From Lichenostomus cassidix (taxonomy: Eukaryota; Chordata; Aves; Passeriformes; Meliphagidae), in assembly GCA_008360975.2 (NCBI GenBank), contig CM039211.1:71383965-71447964 (forward strand): 64,000 nt of DNA, in the 5' to 3' direction. Under the pieces are notes generated by a model that was not told the origin of the DNA, did no database searches, and saw only the letters and a program-made list of their open reading frames with translations. Numbering within the stretch: the stretch's first letter is position 1; the number at the start of each line of letters is the position of its first letter. The translations under genes were made by a program, and so were the position numbers. Below, one piece after another: positions 23,333-35,780 of the stretch.

Positions 23333-24107
23333 TACTTTGAGGTATTCCACCTAAACGTTTTGTAAGTGCTTTGCTTTCTGAAGTGTTAAGCAGCCAGTTT
23401 GGCCTCAGTTCAGGGTTTCCATATGCACATATACTTTCCTGGTAGTTTTTTCTTCTTTCACAGCTTGTCTACATGGAGAAGTTAGATTAGTGTATGAATT
23501 TACAACACACTAGATTCTGCATATGGCTGAAGCATGGGCTACCCTGAACCCCATGAGCTACAAGTTTCTTTTCACCCTCCTGGAGGCCAGGAGAAGCTAA
23601 GATTGGTAAGAACTACAGGAAAAACACCCCATTTTATGTTTGGTCTTGCTCAAGACTAATCTATTAAGATGTTACAGAAGATGGCTTGAGCTCTAATTGA
23701 GATGAGAAAACTCAAGTTGCAATTACAAATGTCTGCCAAGGATGAAAGATTTTCACATGATGTTGAGGACAGTGCAGAAAAGAAGCAGAGTTTCAGTTTA
23801 ATTTTCCATTCATGGGAAAGTTGATGATAGCTGCATTGTTCTGAGGACTGTGCTGCCTTTAGAAACTACACAGGAATTGTTACAAAAATTCAGAGGTGGC
23901 ATTTAAAGGAAAGATGATGTGCCATCTGAATTTAGTGTTGCTAATGTCAGCAAAAGGGCCAGTAGGCAGACAAAACAGACAGAGATAAAACATTTTTCAA
24001 TTTCCAGTCATTCTTCAACATATATATCAACTATTGTGAAATTATTGTGCAAATAATTCCCAATACACACATTCCCCACACAATGATTGTGAAAATTACC
24101 AACCTTC
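23333..24107. other. Unique noncoding sequence
   Basis: No recognised repeat or gene. The part at about 23830-23990 is complex and could be conserved noncoding DNA. Confidence 0.45.
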
Positions 24108-24416
24108 CAGTACCTGAAAGGAGCCTAAAAAAAAATGGGGAGAGGTTATTGTAGAGATAGTACAAGAGGGAACTGAGGGAGAATAGATTCAGATTAGATA
24201 TTAGAATTAACTTATTTTCTGTGAAGGTGCTGAGGGCCTGGCACAGGTTGCCCAGAAAAGCTGTGGCTGCCCCATCTCTGAAATTTTTCATTCAAGGCCA
24301 GGGTGGACATTTGGACTTGGACCACCCTGGGGTAGAAAGTGCCCCTGCCAGTAGCAGGGGTTGGGATGAGTTAAGCTTTGAAGTCCATTTCAACCCAACC
24401 TTTTCTTTGATTCCAT
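24108..24416 (+). mobile_element. CR1 LINE 3' fragment
   Basis: It begins 'agtacctgaaaggagcct', passes 'gattcagattagatattag', 'ggcacaggttgcccagaaaag' and 'ctgtggctgccccatctctg', then a divergent middle and 'gtccatttcaacccaacc', ending in tail 'ctttgattccatga'. Divergence is moderate, suggesting middle age. Confidence 0.93.
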
Positions 24417-26240
24417 GAAAAAAACAGATGTTCATTTAAGAAACTGAAATTTAAAAAATGTAATTTTTATTTTTTTAGCCAATTTCCATTTCCTAGATGA
24501 AAATTCAAAAGCCTTTTTAGTCCTATTTAATCTACAGCTCACCTATAAGAATTTCAGTAACTATGACTGAAGAATGAATAGAGTCTACCATTGTGCTCTG
24601 GTCTATTTTCTAACCTCAGTTAGCCCATGGAAATCAGGAAAAGATTGAAGGGTCTATTTAAATCTAGTACAAATGCCATTACAAGAACATTTCTTAAAGA
24701 GCTTATTCTGCAAAACTCCAGGCCAGATGCACAGAGGTAGCTCAAATAAGTCTAAATGATTAAAATGAAAAAATCTGTGTAAATGGACTTGTTACATGCA
24801 AACTTCTCAATTTTGCATTTCAGTTATCACAAGCTGTCTGCCTGTTGAACTAGTGGTGTGATTTCAAGCAGTCATGGATTTTCAGGGAAGGATTGAAAAC
24901 AGATGGTCTCTGATACCTTTTTCATTATAACTTTCCTAAGTTTTCAGAAGTTTGTAGCTTTGTCTCAAGGTCTTTCCCCACTTCATCCTTTGACTCCAAC
25001 CACTGAAGAAAAGAATTTATTACATATATTTTTATTAAATAATTTTAAAAATTAATTGTTATACTCCAGGAATTGGCAAAGCTTCTTATCCCTTGGAGAT
25101 GAAGAGACAGCTGGAAGGAACTAGATGACTTCTGACAAGGGAAAAAAGAAGGGCACTTCTGTACCAGAAACTGTTTATTGAGAAAAAAGAAAGGAACTCC
25201 CAAGGTAGGTTCTGTAAAACACATGACACCATGGCTGTGGTTAAATGGCTTCAGGCCAGGCAAAGAAAACAGATGAGAGAGGGGTTAACTGCTGCTGCAG
25301 ATGGTAAAGCGGTGGGATGTGTATTTTCTGCCCCAGCAGTGGAGTGAACCCTCCCAGACACACAAATCCTGGAGAAATATCAGTGATAGCCACTGAAAAG
25401 TTTACTGTATTAAATCTGTTCAGACTAGAGAGCCCTTGCCAACAGCTGAAGGACATTACAGCCGATTGATTTCTCCAGTGTAGACAACACCTGAAAATAA
25501 CCTTGGCTGTCTGGAGTGAGTGGTTCTGCGTTTGTTAGTTTTGTCTTTAGTTACTGCCTCTTTTATATGCCTTCTGTGGATTTTTCACCTGGAAGTTGAG
25601 TGCTTTCTTGCTTACTCTGTCAGCTTTTGTTTTTTCAACCCATTACAGGGTCACCTAAGAAAAGCTTTGAAGGTTTGACTCACAGTCATGCAACAAAATT
25701 TGTTTCAGGTGGTAATGTTTCCCAATAGGAAAGTGTTCGGATTGTTGGAAAAGCAGTTTGTTATGAGAATATAAAACCGTTTTCCAGGATGAACAAGTGA
25801 ATTTTTTTTTCTTCCTTTGCAGTGCAGGGTTGGTGAGCAATAGCCTGAGGGAGTCAACTCTAAATCAGGCTGGATAATTCTTTGTTTTCATTTTGATATC
25901 CTTTTGCTCCATCAAGCCCCGGTCTCCAAAATAATGTTTCTTTTTGTATGTCTAGCTGGAGTTTGGAAAACTGAGATTCATATTGCAAATGTGTGGGTAA
26001 CTAAGTGTTATGGGCGTATTTCCCATGGCTGGGTGTGATAAAAGTGATATCTAAGATGGTTCCTTTATACTGGGCACCATGACCCCTCTACAGATATGGG
26101 TTCTACAAGAAGCATTTGCCAATCTATGCCAAAGGCTAATGCTAATAGACTAGTGTTAGCATTCAGCTTTTACAAGAACATACTGAAACTGGAGTCGTGC
26201 TCAGGTAACTATAGCTCATGCTCTTCTTCTTTGGACGTGA
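24417..26240. other. Unique noncoding sequence
   Basis: No recognised transposable element. Two overlapping minus-strand frames at 25045-25263 and 25241-25456 (72 and 71 codons) have no recognised domain, although the same strand has an AATAAA hexamer at 25179-25174. I see no splice or promoter context that would make them a gene. Confidence 0.45.
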
Positions 26241-26310
26241 GAAATTTCACTTGCTTTATTCTCATAGCCTTGACTGAAATTTCACTTGCTTTATTCTTAC
26301 AGCCTTGACT
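26241..26310. repeat. 2 x 35-bp tandem duplication
   Basis: Units 26241-26275 and 26276-26310 differ at only two positions; both begin GAAATTTCACTTGC and end AGCCTTGACT. A recent local tandem duplication in unique sequence. Confidence 0.95.
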
Positions 26311-29043
26311 GAAACAGTAACTCAGTGAGCTTATTCATCTTTAAAATTTACAATATCTAGTTCTGCTAGTCAGGGGTTACTGAGCACATCTCAGATCCAA
26401 AGTATGATGTAATAATAGTTGCTACTACTATGTGGACAAACAATGCACTGGGGGACCCATGTGGATTTACTCATAACCCACTTGCCTTCAAAGGTCAGGA
26501 TTTCAGCTCTTCAAGCCCTTGGGATTAAGTGACTGCAATTAGGCCAAAACTTATTTAAATTCAATAGAATTTGTTCTGGGATTAATACATTCAGTGAGCT
26601 ACCCATGTCTCTGGCACTGGTGCCTGAAATTGAATAACTATGTCACTGACTTGAACATTTAGGCCAGATTTCTTCAGTGGTTGCAAACCCAGTAGAAGTC
26701 TCCCATTCCATTTCAACAAAAGTATAAGAGTCTGAAATGCACACTGTTGAGAAAAATGTCGTGAACAGAGTGGATCAGGACATGGATTCCACTGGCATAC
26801 TGCACAGTGCATTATCAAGTAATAATCAAGTTTCTGCAAGAAGCTGTTGCTGTATCTGCTTGCATACAGCCTTTAAGCAAAGCTACTTGTGTTACTTAAA
26901 GCAAGTCTATGTCTGAATATATAGTGGTTGGATGGAAGAAATCTTAGTGAATTTAGAACATACAAAATCTAGGAATACAACATTAACAAGTTTTTTAGTT
27001 CCTTCTATTGCTGGAAGGTGGGCTGGGGTCCTTCAGAGACATCTTAACTCTACTCTTGTCTTGAGGAAGACAATACCAGAGCATTACTGTGCCCAAAGAG
27101 AAAACACAAAGGCTGGGCATAAATTTGCTCTTCATGTGAGACTCCCCACAGACCTGTGTGTTATGAACCAACCCAGAGCACTGAAGACAGGAAGGCCATG
27201 TGACCCCAAAAGGATTTGAAGCTTTTGCTGTCAGGCCTCATTCTTTAGTCAAGGAGGATTGATTTGGGTCATGATGGACAGTGTAGAAGGAAAGTAAAGC
27301 ACCTTACATCTATTAAATTTGTGATCTTTTCCTGCCATGCTGTGAGAGGATATTCCTGTTTAAACTCATTAATTACCCCAATAGAGCATTTGCAAAGATG
27401 ATTTTGTAGTATATACTTTGCATGTCCCACTTGAGAAGGGATGGAAAATCCAGATTTAGTTTTGCTGGTAGATCACCTTGTTTGTATATGAACATACATA
27501 AGGATACACTTTTGACAAACCAAAACACACCTATAAATTATAGATTGACACAATCTGTTGGCATCAATTCTGCTCCTGAACTATCCTATTGAGGATACAT
27601 TAATATCTCTTTAGTGACTAAACTCGTAATTCATTATAGTTCTGTGTGATACCATATAGATTACCAATTCTGGTGGATGCCAATACAGATTTCAGTAATC
27701 TCCACTGTACAATTTAGATGTGGCATTTTGAAGTGTGTGCACCAGCAGACTCATTGCAGGCCAGGCCCATGTTTGTTAACACTCTGGGGAGATGCAGCTA
27801 TAATATCTCTCGTGGAACAGCTTTGGATTTCTAATGAAATATCTCTAGAACATGATCCATCTGAAACTTCTTGAGCTTTGTTCATCATTTCGAGGGGGAA
27901 AATACTAATTAAATATGACAGCATTTGCATACAGAGTCTAGCAATTAGATGAAAGATTTCTCTCTGTAATTCGAGAGGGCAATAGCACAAATTATTAAAG
28001 AAATTTGAGAGCTACCTTGAGTAAACAGTCACCATGATAAACAGCCACCATAACATTCACAATTTTAATTTGCATATACAGACAGTTATAAAGTAACTTC
28101 TCATCAAAACTGGAGATCTAAATTAACAAGTGTTTTATTCTGGGCTTGAGCCAAATTTTACAGGAATTGGTGCATTTTTTAATATTGACTACAATGGACT
28201 CTGGATCAGGCTAAAACAAAAGATTTCACAGTAAGTGAATGAAGTGAATGAAAAGTGCAAGAGCTCCTCAGAATCCAGACCTAGAAGGGCTTCAGTATGC
28301 ACACATCTGACAGCCAATTTTTCATTACTGCTTTTCCTCTAAACCTTTTTTCTTGACTTGATTAAAGAAAGGCTGACGACCAATTTCTGACAAAATGATG
28401 TCACAGTTTCATGTTGGCTTGGGAGCCTACTCCTTAAAAAAGGCTTCTTCATGACAAACCTGAAGAACTGATAAATCCTCAGTGTATGGATCTCTGCTGT
28501 CCTCTGTGGAAGAAGAGTAATGCAGTGGCAGAGACATTTTACATGCCTACAATTTTTTGCTTTGAAATCACCTAAGATATTAGGAATTCACCAAAGATCT
28601 AGCAATGTCCAACCAGCAATGCAATTCAACAAAGACTACAAAAATGCAGTCTTTCCTCTTCATAAGCAGCTTGGTGAAGTGTTCAGTACACTGCAAATAT
28701 CTTTCTAGAACTGATCTTACAAATCATAGAATTTATCAACATAAATCATGGAAAATATACAAAAACTGAACAACAAAAATCCTAGTTCGACCAGTTTAAA
28801 ATGCTGCTTAGGCAGAAACCTTTTGCAAAAAGAGTCAGTAATAAATGCAGAAACAAAATTAATAGAAAGAAGGTACTGAACTATCTTCCATCAGGGCATA
28901 GTTCAGCTTAGAATTTCCTTAGTTACAGAAATAATCCCCACCATGATTCTATTGTGAATATTGGGTCTGTTTTCCAAAAACTTGTCTGTTCCAATTTTGT
29001 CCTCCACAACATCCTATAATACAAACTCCTAAACACTGTTGAA
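26311..29043. other. Unique noncoding sequence
   Basis: About 2.7 kb with no recognised element or gene. The AT-rich part at 27850-28090 carries two octamer-like ATTTGCAT words and TAATTAAA-type homeodomain words (see findings). Open frames up to 95 codons have no motif. Confidence 0.5.
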
Positions 29044-29106
29044 AGAAACCAAACCACCAAACACCCCAAAAACAATACCAAAAAAACCTCAAAGCCCCAA
29101 ACCCCT
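29044..29106. repeat. AC-rich low-complexity tract
   Basis: About 60 bases made almost wholly of A and C on the + strand (AAACC, ACCCC, AAAAAC words). It is similar in kind, on the opposite strand, to the GT-rich tracts at 0.7 and 33.6 kb. Confidence 0.8.
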
Positions 29107-30369
29107 AATAACTTTTCTTTTGTTGCTTTACACTTACTGCAATTTATCATGTTATTATGCTATATTAAACAGCAGAAACTCATTCAGTACTTTGCTCCAG
29201 TTGTCAACAATCAATTATTGTTAAGATTTTTTTTTTTAAATCCCCTCATATATCTCCTCTTGAAGAAAATTTTTTATCTATTTAGTCTCTCATTTAGAAG
29301 CTGCCACAATCATCCACTTTACCATTCCTTGGCACACTCATTGCAGTTAGGTGTATATGAGCATTTAGAGATTTTCATTCATGCTTTTTTCACCCCCAAT
29401 GTGATATTTGACTCCTCTTTTCGTAATAAAGCATTCCTTGATTTATTCCTCATCCAAATGGTTACAAGTGGAAAGTATTAACTGCTGCAGGCAGTTATTA
29501 TTAGTTATCTAGTTTATACAGGTTTTCAAGACAAAGCAGTCCAGTGATGTTCATTACTTTTTGGAGATAATTCTTGCTGTTGCTATAAACCTTCCCTGCA
29601 GGCAAAGTAGTGGAGGTTGTCTTGAGAATGACTGTTCAGTGAACAGCAATGAGCGCTGAAGGATGAAAAAATGAAAGTTAATATACCCTTGTTCACTGTG
29701 ATTCATCATTTTAGGTGAATGGTCAACAATATCATTAGTTACTACAGAGAATATTTATTGTAGTCTTCCAAAGATGGGTGTACATTTTCTTCTTTCAGAG
29801 AATAACAGATACTAGGTATTCATTAACTCATTGAGTCCTTCCACTTGCCAATGCAGGATTATTCTCTGAATTTCTGAGGGACCTGGTAAATAGCTGCACA
29901 GACATGACATTCTGGTCAAAACTTAGGCGTAATTTTACATGATGCATGGTTAGATTTAGAATGCTTGGGAATTAAAAATGTCCTTAATTTCTCTTTGATT
30001 TCTATTCCTGATGCTTTTGTTTTACTTTTAAAATGCAAGTTAGCACTGCTCAGTCTGTACTTCCATACAAGACTCTGAGTGAGTTTTTGGGGTTATAAAT
30101 GCAAATGACTGTACAAGTGTAGAATAAATAAAAATAAAAATATCTCCTATAATTTCATAAAGAGTAACAATAATAGATTTTGAAAGACCATTACTTCAGG
30201 GTGCAGAGGTAATCTACTGCTGCTCTAGGAATGAAGGTTGAAATTCATTTGAAAAAAGATAAATATGGACCACTGTGTCTATTTCTAGCTAGTCAACATT
30301 TCAGACCCATTGATATGAAGTCCTAATATCAGGGATATAATTCATGGAAATGTGGAAATTTAATTGTGA
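29107..30369. other. Unique noncoding sequence
   Basis: No recognised repeat or gene. The 110-codon plus-strand frame at 29149-29481 has no recognisable domain. The part at 29560-29720 is of mixed composition and might be conserved noncoding DNA. Confidence 0.45.
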
Positions 30370-30690
30370 AGGGACCTGCATAAATCACTTAGTCCAATCC
30401 TGTGTAAACCCAGGCTAAATCCAATAAAAGACCTGGTTACTTGTCTGGTCAAGAGTTTTGTGAATGTCTTTGTGGACAGAAGCCCACATTCCTCCTGGGG
30501 TTTTGTTCCCATTGTGAACCACTCTGTTGAGAAGCATTTTTTTAATACTCAGTGGAAATGTCCTTTGTTGCAGCTGGAGGTTGGTGGGCTCTGCCCTTTC
30601 ACTGTGTGAATCTCTGGAATGATCTTTTCCACAGCTCTTCCTGGAAGAGGGTGAAGGACCATGATGAGGTTTTTCCAAAGCTACAGCCAA
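30370..30690 (-). mobile_element. Probable old CR1 LINE 3' fragment, minus strand
   Basis: On the minus strand the end reads 'ggactaagtgatttatgcagg' then 'tcccttcac', close in layout to the CR1 segment 'ggactagatgatctctagaggtcccttc'. Further 5', 'caacctccagctgcaacaaa' and 'gtattaaaaaaatgcttctc' with 'agtggttcacaatggga' fit a decayed CR1 body. The match is by eye and weak in the middle, so the copy must be old. It could be a different avian LINE subfamily. Confidence 0.55.
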
Positions 30691-31967
30691 TCTTAAAGTG
30701 AATCTTTTTCACATGTTCAAGTTCCTTGATCTTCATGGTCTCCCGTTGAAATGAAAGCACAGAATAACTGTGTCAGTGCTGGATGGTGCAGGGCCAATAT
30801 CTAAAACTGCACAAAATTTATCTGTACTACAGATGATTCAGCTGATGTATTCATAGGCCCTTTCTGTGTGAGAAAATCTGTGAAAATTTACTTTGATTTC
30901 TGCTTTTATTTATTCACTGGTTTGAATCTCCTGAAAATGTGAATCAGTTGATGGAATCAACAAGACTTTTCAGGCCAAATTTCTTTTGGCTGATGGGTGG
31001 AGCTGCATGGCACTTGAGAAGCATGCACAAGTAATGACCACGAATTTAGAATTTAAAAAACAACCAAACAAACAAAATTCTACATTCCACAATTTTAAAG
31101 AACTGCCTTTTGCTATATTAGCTGTGATCTCTGAAGCCACTTGACTGATGATAGTCGACTCTAATAGTCTGTGTGTTGCAGTAAAGTGTCTAGAAAATAT
31201 ACAGCCATGTGCCATATGACAATATCCTGAAATAATTGAGATAATCAGTGCAGCCAGGTTATTCCAGGAACAGTTGAATGTATGTTTTCCTTGGAATAAA
31301 TATTGGAAAATGTGCTAAAAAGAAGGGCATATCTTTAATGGCTCTGGTAGCTTTGTCACCAACCTAATACATAAGCATTATAGTTAGTGACTTTCTGAAC
31401 TATCTCTGGGTGTCCAACCATACAAGAATGAGATAAACAGTTCAGATGTCATAAGAAGGAGATTTTGTTTTGACCACAAATCTAAAGAACTTCTTTATTT
31501 TTTTCCTGTTTGACCCTGCTGTGAAACCAGGACTGGCTGGTGAAATACTAAAAGTTTTGCTCTTAGGTTTAGTTTCACTTTTTAACTCCATAACAATATA
31601 TACTACTATGACAATCATACCATGAGTTACACAGCCATGGAACAGGGAAATATACATTTTTGGGTGTATTAGTACTGGAGTGAATAAAAATCTCAAACTT
31701 CTTTAAATGAGCCCAAAAGTTTAGGAATTCATATACCTACTGTAGTGTTAATCATGCAAATTTTAGGATCAGTACTTTAGTCTAAGCTATCTACATTTTA
31801 ATCACCCTCTGTCATCAAGAAACAGACATATCCAGAGATGAACTCATCATGTTACAAGGGTCTGAAGGGTTGATATGCACACTGTCTCTCCACACCAATG
31901 ATGGAGAGAATAAGATGAACTTATACCATGTACTTAACATATAAAAGGCACACTGAAGAAGTTCAAT
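30691..31967. other. Unique noncoding sequence
   Basis: No recognised element. Minus-strand frames at 30970-31215 and 31442-31696 (about 80 codons) have no motif I know. A short AC-rich patch lies near 31055-31078. Confidence 0.45.
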
Positions 31968-32096
31968 CTTAAAAAAAAAAAAAAAACAAAAAAACCAAAG
32001 AACAAAAGGAAAAAAAGAAAAAAAGAAAAAAAAGAAAAAAAGAAAAAAGAAAAAAAGAAAAAAAGAAAAAAGAAAAAAAGAAAAAAAGAAAAAAAC
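31968..32096. repeat. A-rich (AAAAAG)n-type tract
   Basis: Poly-A followed by AAAAAAC and then repeated A4-7G units. It is the only long purine tract on the + strand; the other pyrimidine/purine arrays in the window have pyrimidines on +. The Phe-rich minus-strand frame across it is an artefact. Confidence 0.93.
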
Positions 32097-32790
32097 ACGC
32101 TCATAATTGAGCTTTCACTCCCCATTATTGTCATATTTTTCCCTTATTTCTCAATTATTTCAATTGAGAAATTGAAATAATTTCATCAATTATTGCATAA
32201 TCCTGCAATTAACTGGAACACTAAGTGAAATACATTGTTTCCTTGTATCAGAAGAGTATTTGTAAATATCTATTTTTCTTTACTGCTTTTTAGGTGATAA
32301 CTTTCTTTACTTTTAGCTCAACAATTAGACAGAGCCTTTTTTACAGTACGAATTATCACCAAGTGATAGTGCCTTAGTGATGCTCCTCCTGGGGTCTAGT
32401 GCTGTCTGAAGCTTCATAAGCAGTTTTGCGTGGTCACAGGTATATGTACAAGAGCTGCCATATCAACAGAATTTAGAAAAATCTGATTGTTGTCCCACCT
32501 CAGACTCATCTTTTATGACAATTTTGCTGGACACATTGAAGAACTTTTAATTCACCTTTATCTTTAATAGCATGAACAGAAGTTTCTTTCATTGAGGTTA
32601 TTATTCATCAAGTTCCTGCAGAACCATAGGCCCTGAATAAAATACTACTCTGCCACAAATTTTTCAAAAGACTGCAATATGTCAATGGCTAGCAGTGAGT
32701 GCAGATGATCTCTAACTTGTTATAAATTAGCACTGAATTTCCCATGCTCCAGATTGAATGGCATAATCCAGAGCTGTCTCACTTCCACTT
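32097..32790. other. Unique noncoding sequence
   Basis: AT-rich unique DNA with a perfect 13-bp inverted repeat at 32153-32182. No gene or repeat family recognised. Confidence 0.45.
32153..32182. repeat. Perfect 13-bp inverted repeat
   Basis: AATTATTTCAATT (32153-32165) and AATTGAAATAATT (32170-32182) are exact reverse complements with a 4-base GAGA spacer, able to form a tight AT-rich hairpin. The next A/T words on each side do not extend the stem. Confidence 0.93.
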
Positions 32791-32879
32791 GCAGTGGAAG
32801 GTGTTCCTGACACCTGCTTTGGAACTGGGTGATCTTTAAGGTCCCTTCCAACCCAAATCATTTTTTGATTTTATGATTC
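32791..32879 (+). mobile_element. CR1 LINE 3' terminal stub
   Basis: About 90 bases of CR1 end: 'gcagtggaaggtgttcctg', 'ggaactgggtgatctttaagg', 'tcccttccaacccaaatca' and a tail 'ttttgattttatgatt'. Very short, from extreme 5' truncation. Confidence 0.9.
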
Positions 32880-33624
32880 CACAAATAAAAATGTATGAAA
32901 TTAAAAAAAAAATCTGCCACTTTCCACAGGGAATATTGAGAACTTCGGCAAAATCGGATTCCTCATAAAAATTCCACCAGAACTGCATAGATTTAGAAAA
33001 GCAAGACTGAGCAATAAAGACAGAAAAATCCTACTACAGGTGTCAACACCGGCAATAAGACTGCTTCTGTCTGTCTCCTGTAGATACAGCCAGGTTTTGG
33101 CAGGGCTGAGGAGGAGGCAGCCTGTGCTGCTCATCACCTTCTCAAGCTCAGAGATAATAGGCACGATTTGTCTGCTTTTACTTAGGTTGTTACAAGTTAA
33201 GTGTTTAGAGTCAGTGAGTAGATCCCCCAGGTCCATTTACATTCAGTGGAGGAAAATAGTCATGTTCAGAAAGTGATTCATTGCATCTTACGAGATGAAG
33301 CATGAATCACCTGCTGGGTATGCCAATTTCTCTCTATTCACTTCAAACCCAGCCTGGGGCGTCTGGCTCAGGCTTACATTTCTAGTTCTTAGACAATGAA
33401 ATTTAGGTGAGGGGAGCCCTACCAAGGCATGCTGTCACACCAAAAAGTGTCTAAATTAAGCACCTTCAGCAACCAGCTTGGATTGAGCCCATAGTCCCTA
33501 AAATGTGCTGCCCACATCTGAGAATTTTTTCTGACACTCCACAACATCTGAAGTTATTAACAGCCACAGGTTTCAAAAAAACCAAAACCTTAAAGTTGGA
33601 TTTTTGCTTCAGTGATGGTTGTTT
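32880..33624. other. Unique noncoding sequence
   Basis: No recognised repeat. A 111-codon minus-strand frame (32901-33236) has no recognisable domain. Confidence 0.45.
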
Positions 33625-33760
33625 CTAGTTTGGTGTTTTTTAGTTTTGGGAGTTTTTGGGTTTTCTTGGTTTTTTTTGGTTTTGGTTTGGTTTGGGGTTG
33701 TTTTTTTTTTTTTTTTTTTGGTTTAGATTTTTTTTTTTGTTTCATTGGATGGTTGCTTGT
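33625..33760. repeat. GT-rich and poly-T low-complexity tract
   Basis: Composed of T with GG/GGG interruptions, then a poly-T run at about 33701-33719. It shares TTGGTTTGGGGTTGTTT with the tract at 0.7 kb. Frames on both strands are repeat translations. Confidence 0.9.
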
Positions 33761-35457
33761 GGGTTTTTTGTAGATCTTATTTTCACATTCCACAGTCAAA
33801 ACAAAGATCTCTATAATTTTATCAAACTTTTTTTTTAATTATCTTCCTGAAGGTGATTTTCTTTTAAAAAACCTCAAAAAAACCCCTTGCATTTCATATG
33901 ACACTCAGTGGAGTAGTGCATATTAACAATAAAAAAAAAAGTCTCCTTTTAGTAGGCATGACATTTTTTTCCCAATCACTTGCACTTGTTTTATGTGTGT
34001 GCATCAATATGTGTACCATTAAAGAATCAAGAATTTTACATCCAAAGGAAGATTTTTGAGGAAAAAGATGAGCTTAAGAAAAACAAATGAACAAACAGAA
34101 ACAGTGAGGGTTTGGGTAAAGGGTTATTCCCTTTTTCTGTAGACCTTAAGGATTAATGAAGATAGAGTCAATGTTTGCTTAGACACTCCAGTCACTGGAG
34201 TGCATCTAATATCTGCAAATTTTGCCATAGAATATGATTACTGTGTTTTAGTGTAATTATGAGTGTTTTAGAAGCAGAGCATTTTCACTACCTCTCCATC
34301 TCTCTGATCACATAAGTGTATTTTGGGATGTCTGTCAAGAAAATTTGAGCAATGCATTTTAACAGCAATAACCTTTGAGCAAAAAAGCACTTATGAAAAG
34401 GTCCATAAAACCCTGACTTTTCAGGCACTCAGAGATAGTTAAAGTATTATGCTGAAGGAGCCTGACTTCAGAGCTCAAATAAAGACTGCTATTTGGAGGA
34501 ACTATTTATTTCTCTGAATTTTTCTGCAGGAGTAAAATCTTGGATTAAAAATTTGCATAGTGAGAGAAGAATTGTAAGTATCCTTAACAGATGTTCAAAC
34601 AAGATGCTGCCTGCTTCGGTTTTTGGAGCTTTCATTCTGAAGGCTCTCAAGATGCTATAAAATCAAATATTACCCAGGTGGCTGCTCAAATTTATGTCAT
34701 GGCCTTGGCCTGAAGAAGCAAAGATGCATGATGGGGACTCAGGCTTAAGTTGGGCTCAAGCCTTACCTCGCTCAGGTGGAAAGGTCATAAATATTTTGTT
34801 GGAAAGCAGCTAATAAATGGTCCTGTAGAGCTCCACCTTGACCCCTTATCATCATGCCAAATGTCTGGAGCTTATCTTGATAATTTCTTTTGTTGTTTCA
34901 TTGGTTTTGCAATATCTGATTTCTGCTTCCATACGAATTTAGCTCTGCTTGACAAGATTTATAGGCTGGGTTGGTGCCATCATTCCATCCCCAGATAAAC
35001 ACTTGTAAGAAGTGGGAACTGGGTACTGAATCAGGAAACTAGGTTTTCATGTCTACTTATAAAGTTAGCTTATGCATCATACCCATAAGTAGTAAGAGAT
35101 TCAATTGGTTAAATCCAGGTTCCAATTGTTATTTGAGATGTCTTATCGTGTGTTAGATATCTGCAAGGCATTACTCTATATTTCAGATTACATTTGTACA
35201 CCCAGGCCCTCCTAGAACGCTATTTGGTGGTCATACAAGACATCCTAGAGCTTCTGAGATAGTACCAGCTACTTGCATAAGCAACTCAGATGGTCCCTGC
35301 AGGTCTGTGAGGCCTTTGGACTATTGACCAGCCAACTAGGGATAAGACTAATGCCTAAGCATCAGTATCTGATGTCATCTGACTCTTTTTCTAATCTCAA
35401 CTGACTTTACTGGATATGTCTCCACCAACTCTGGTGGTCCAGGGTGACCTGTTTGAA
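33761..35457. other. Unique noncoding sequence
   Basis: No recognised transposable element. The block 34620-34950 is complex and could be conserved noncoding DNA; its 82-codon frame (34750-34998) has no motif. Confidence 0.45.
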
Positions 35458-35780
35458 GCCTTTAAGTATCTGAAGGGAGACTGCAAGGGAGGTGGAGAGG
35501 GACTGTTTACAAGACTAGTGACAGGACAAGGGGGTTTGGCTTCAGACTGAGAGAAAAATCTAAACTGGAAGCAAAGAAAAAAATTTTCCCTGTGAGCATG
35601 GTGAGGCACAGGTTGCCCAAAGAAGCTGTGGCTGCCCCTTCCCTGAGCATGTTTGAGACCAGCTTGGATGGGGCTTGGAGTGACCTGGTGGAGGGGAAGG
35701 TGTCCCTGATCATGGCAGGGGGTTAGAATGAGGTGGTAATTTTGGTCCCTTCCAACACAAGGCTTTCTATGATTCTATGA
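35458..35780 (+). mobile_element. CR1 LINE 3' fragment with intact octamer tail
   Basis: It begins 'gcctttaagtatctgaaggg' and continues 'gtgacaggacaagggggttt', 'gaggcacaggttgcccaaag', 'aagctgtggctgccccttcc', 'ggggcttggagtgacctgg' and 'ggtcccttccaacacaagg', ending in two perfect tail octamers (TTCTATGATTCTATGA, 35765-35780). The clean tail suggests a comparatively young copy. Confidence 0.97.
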
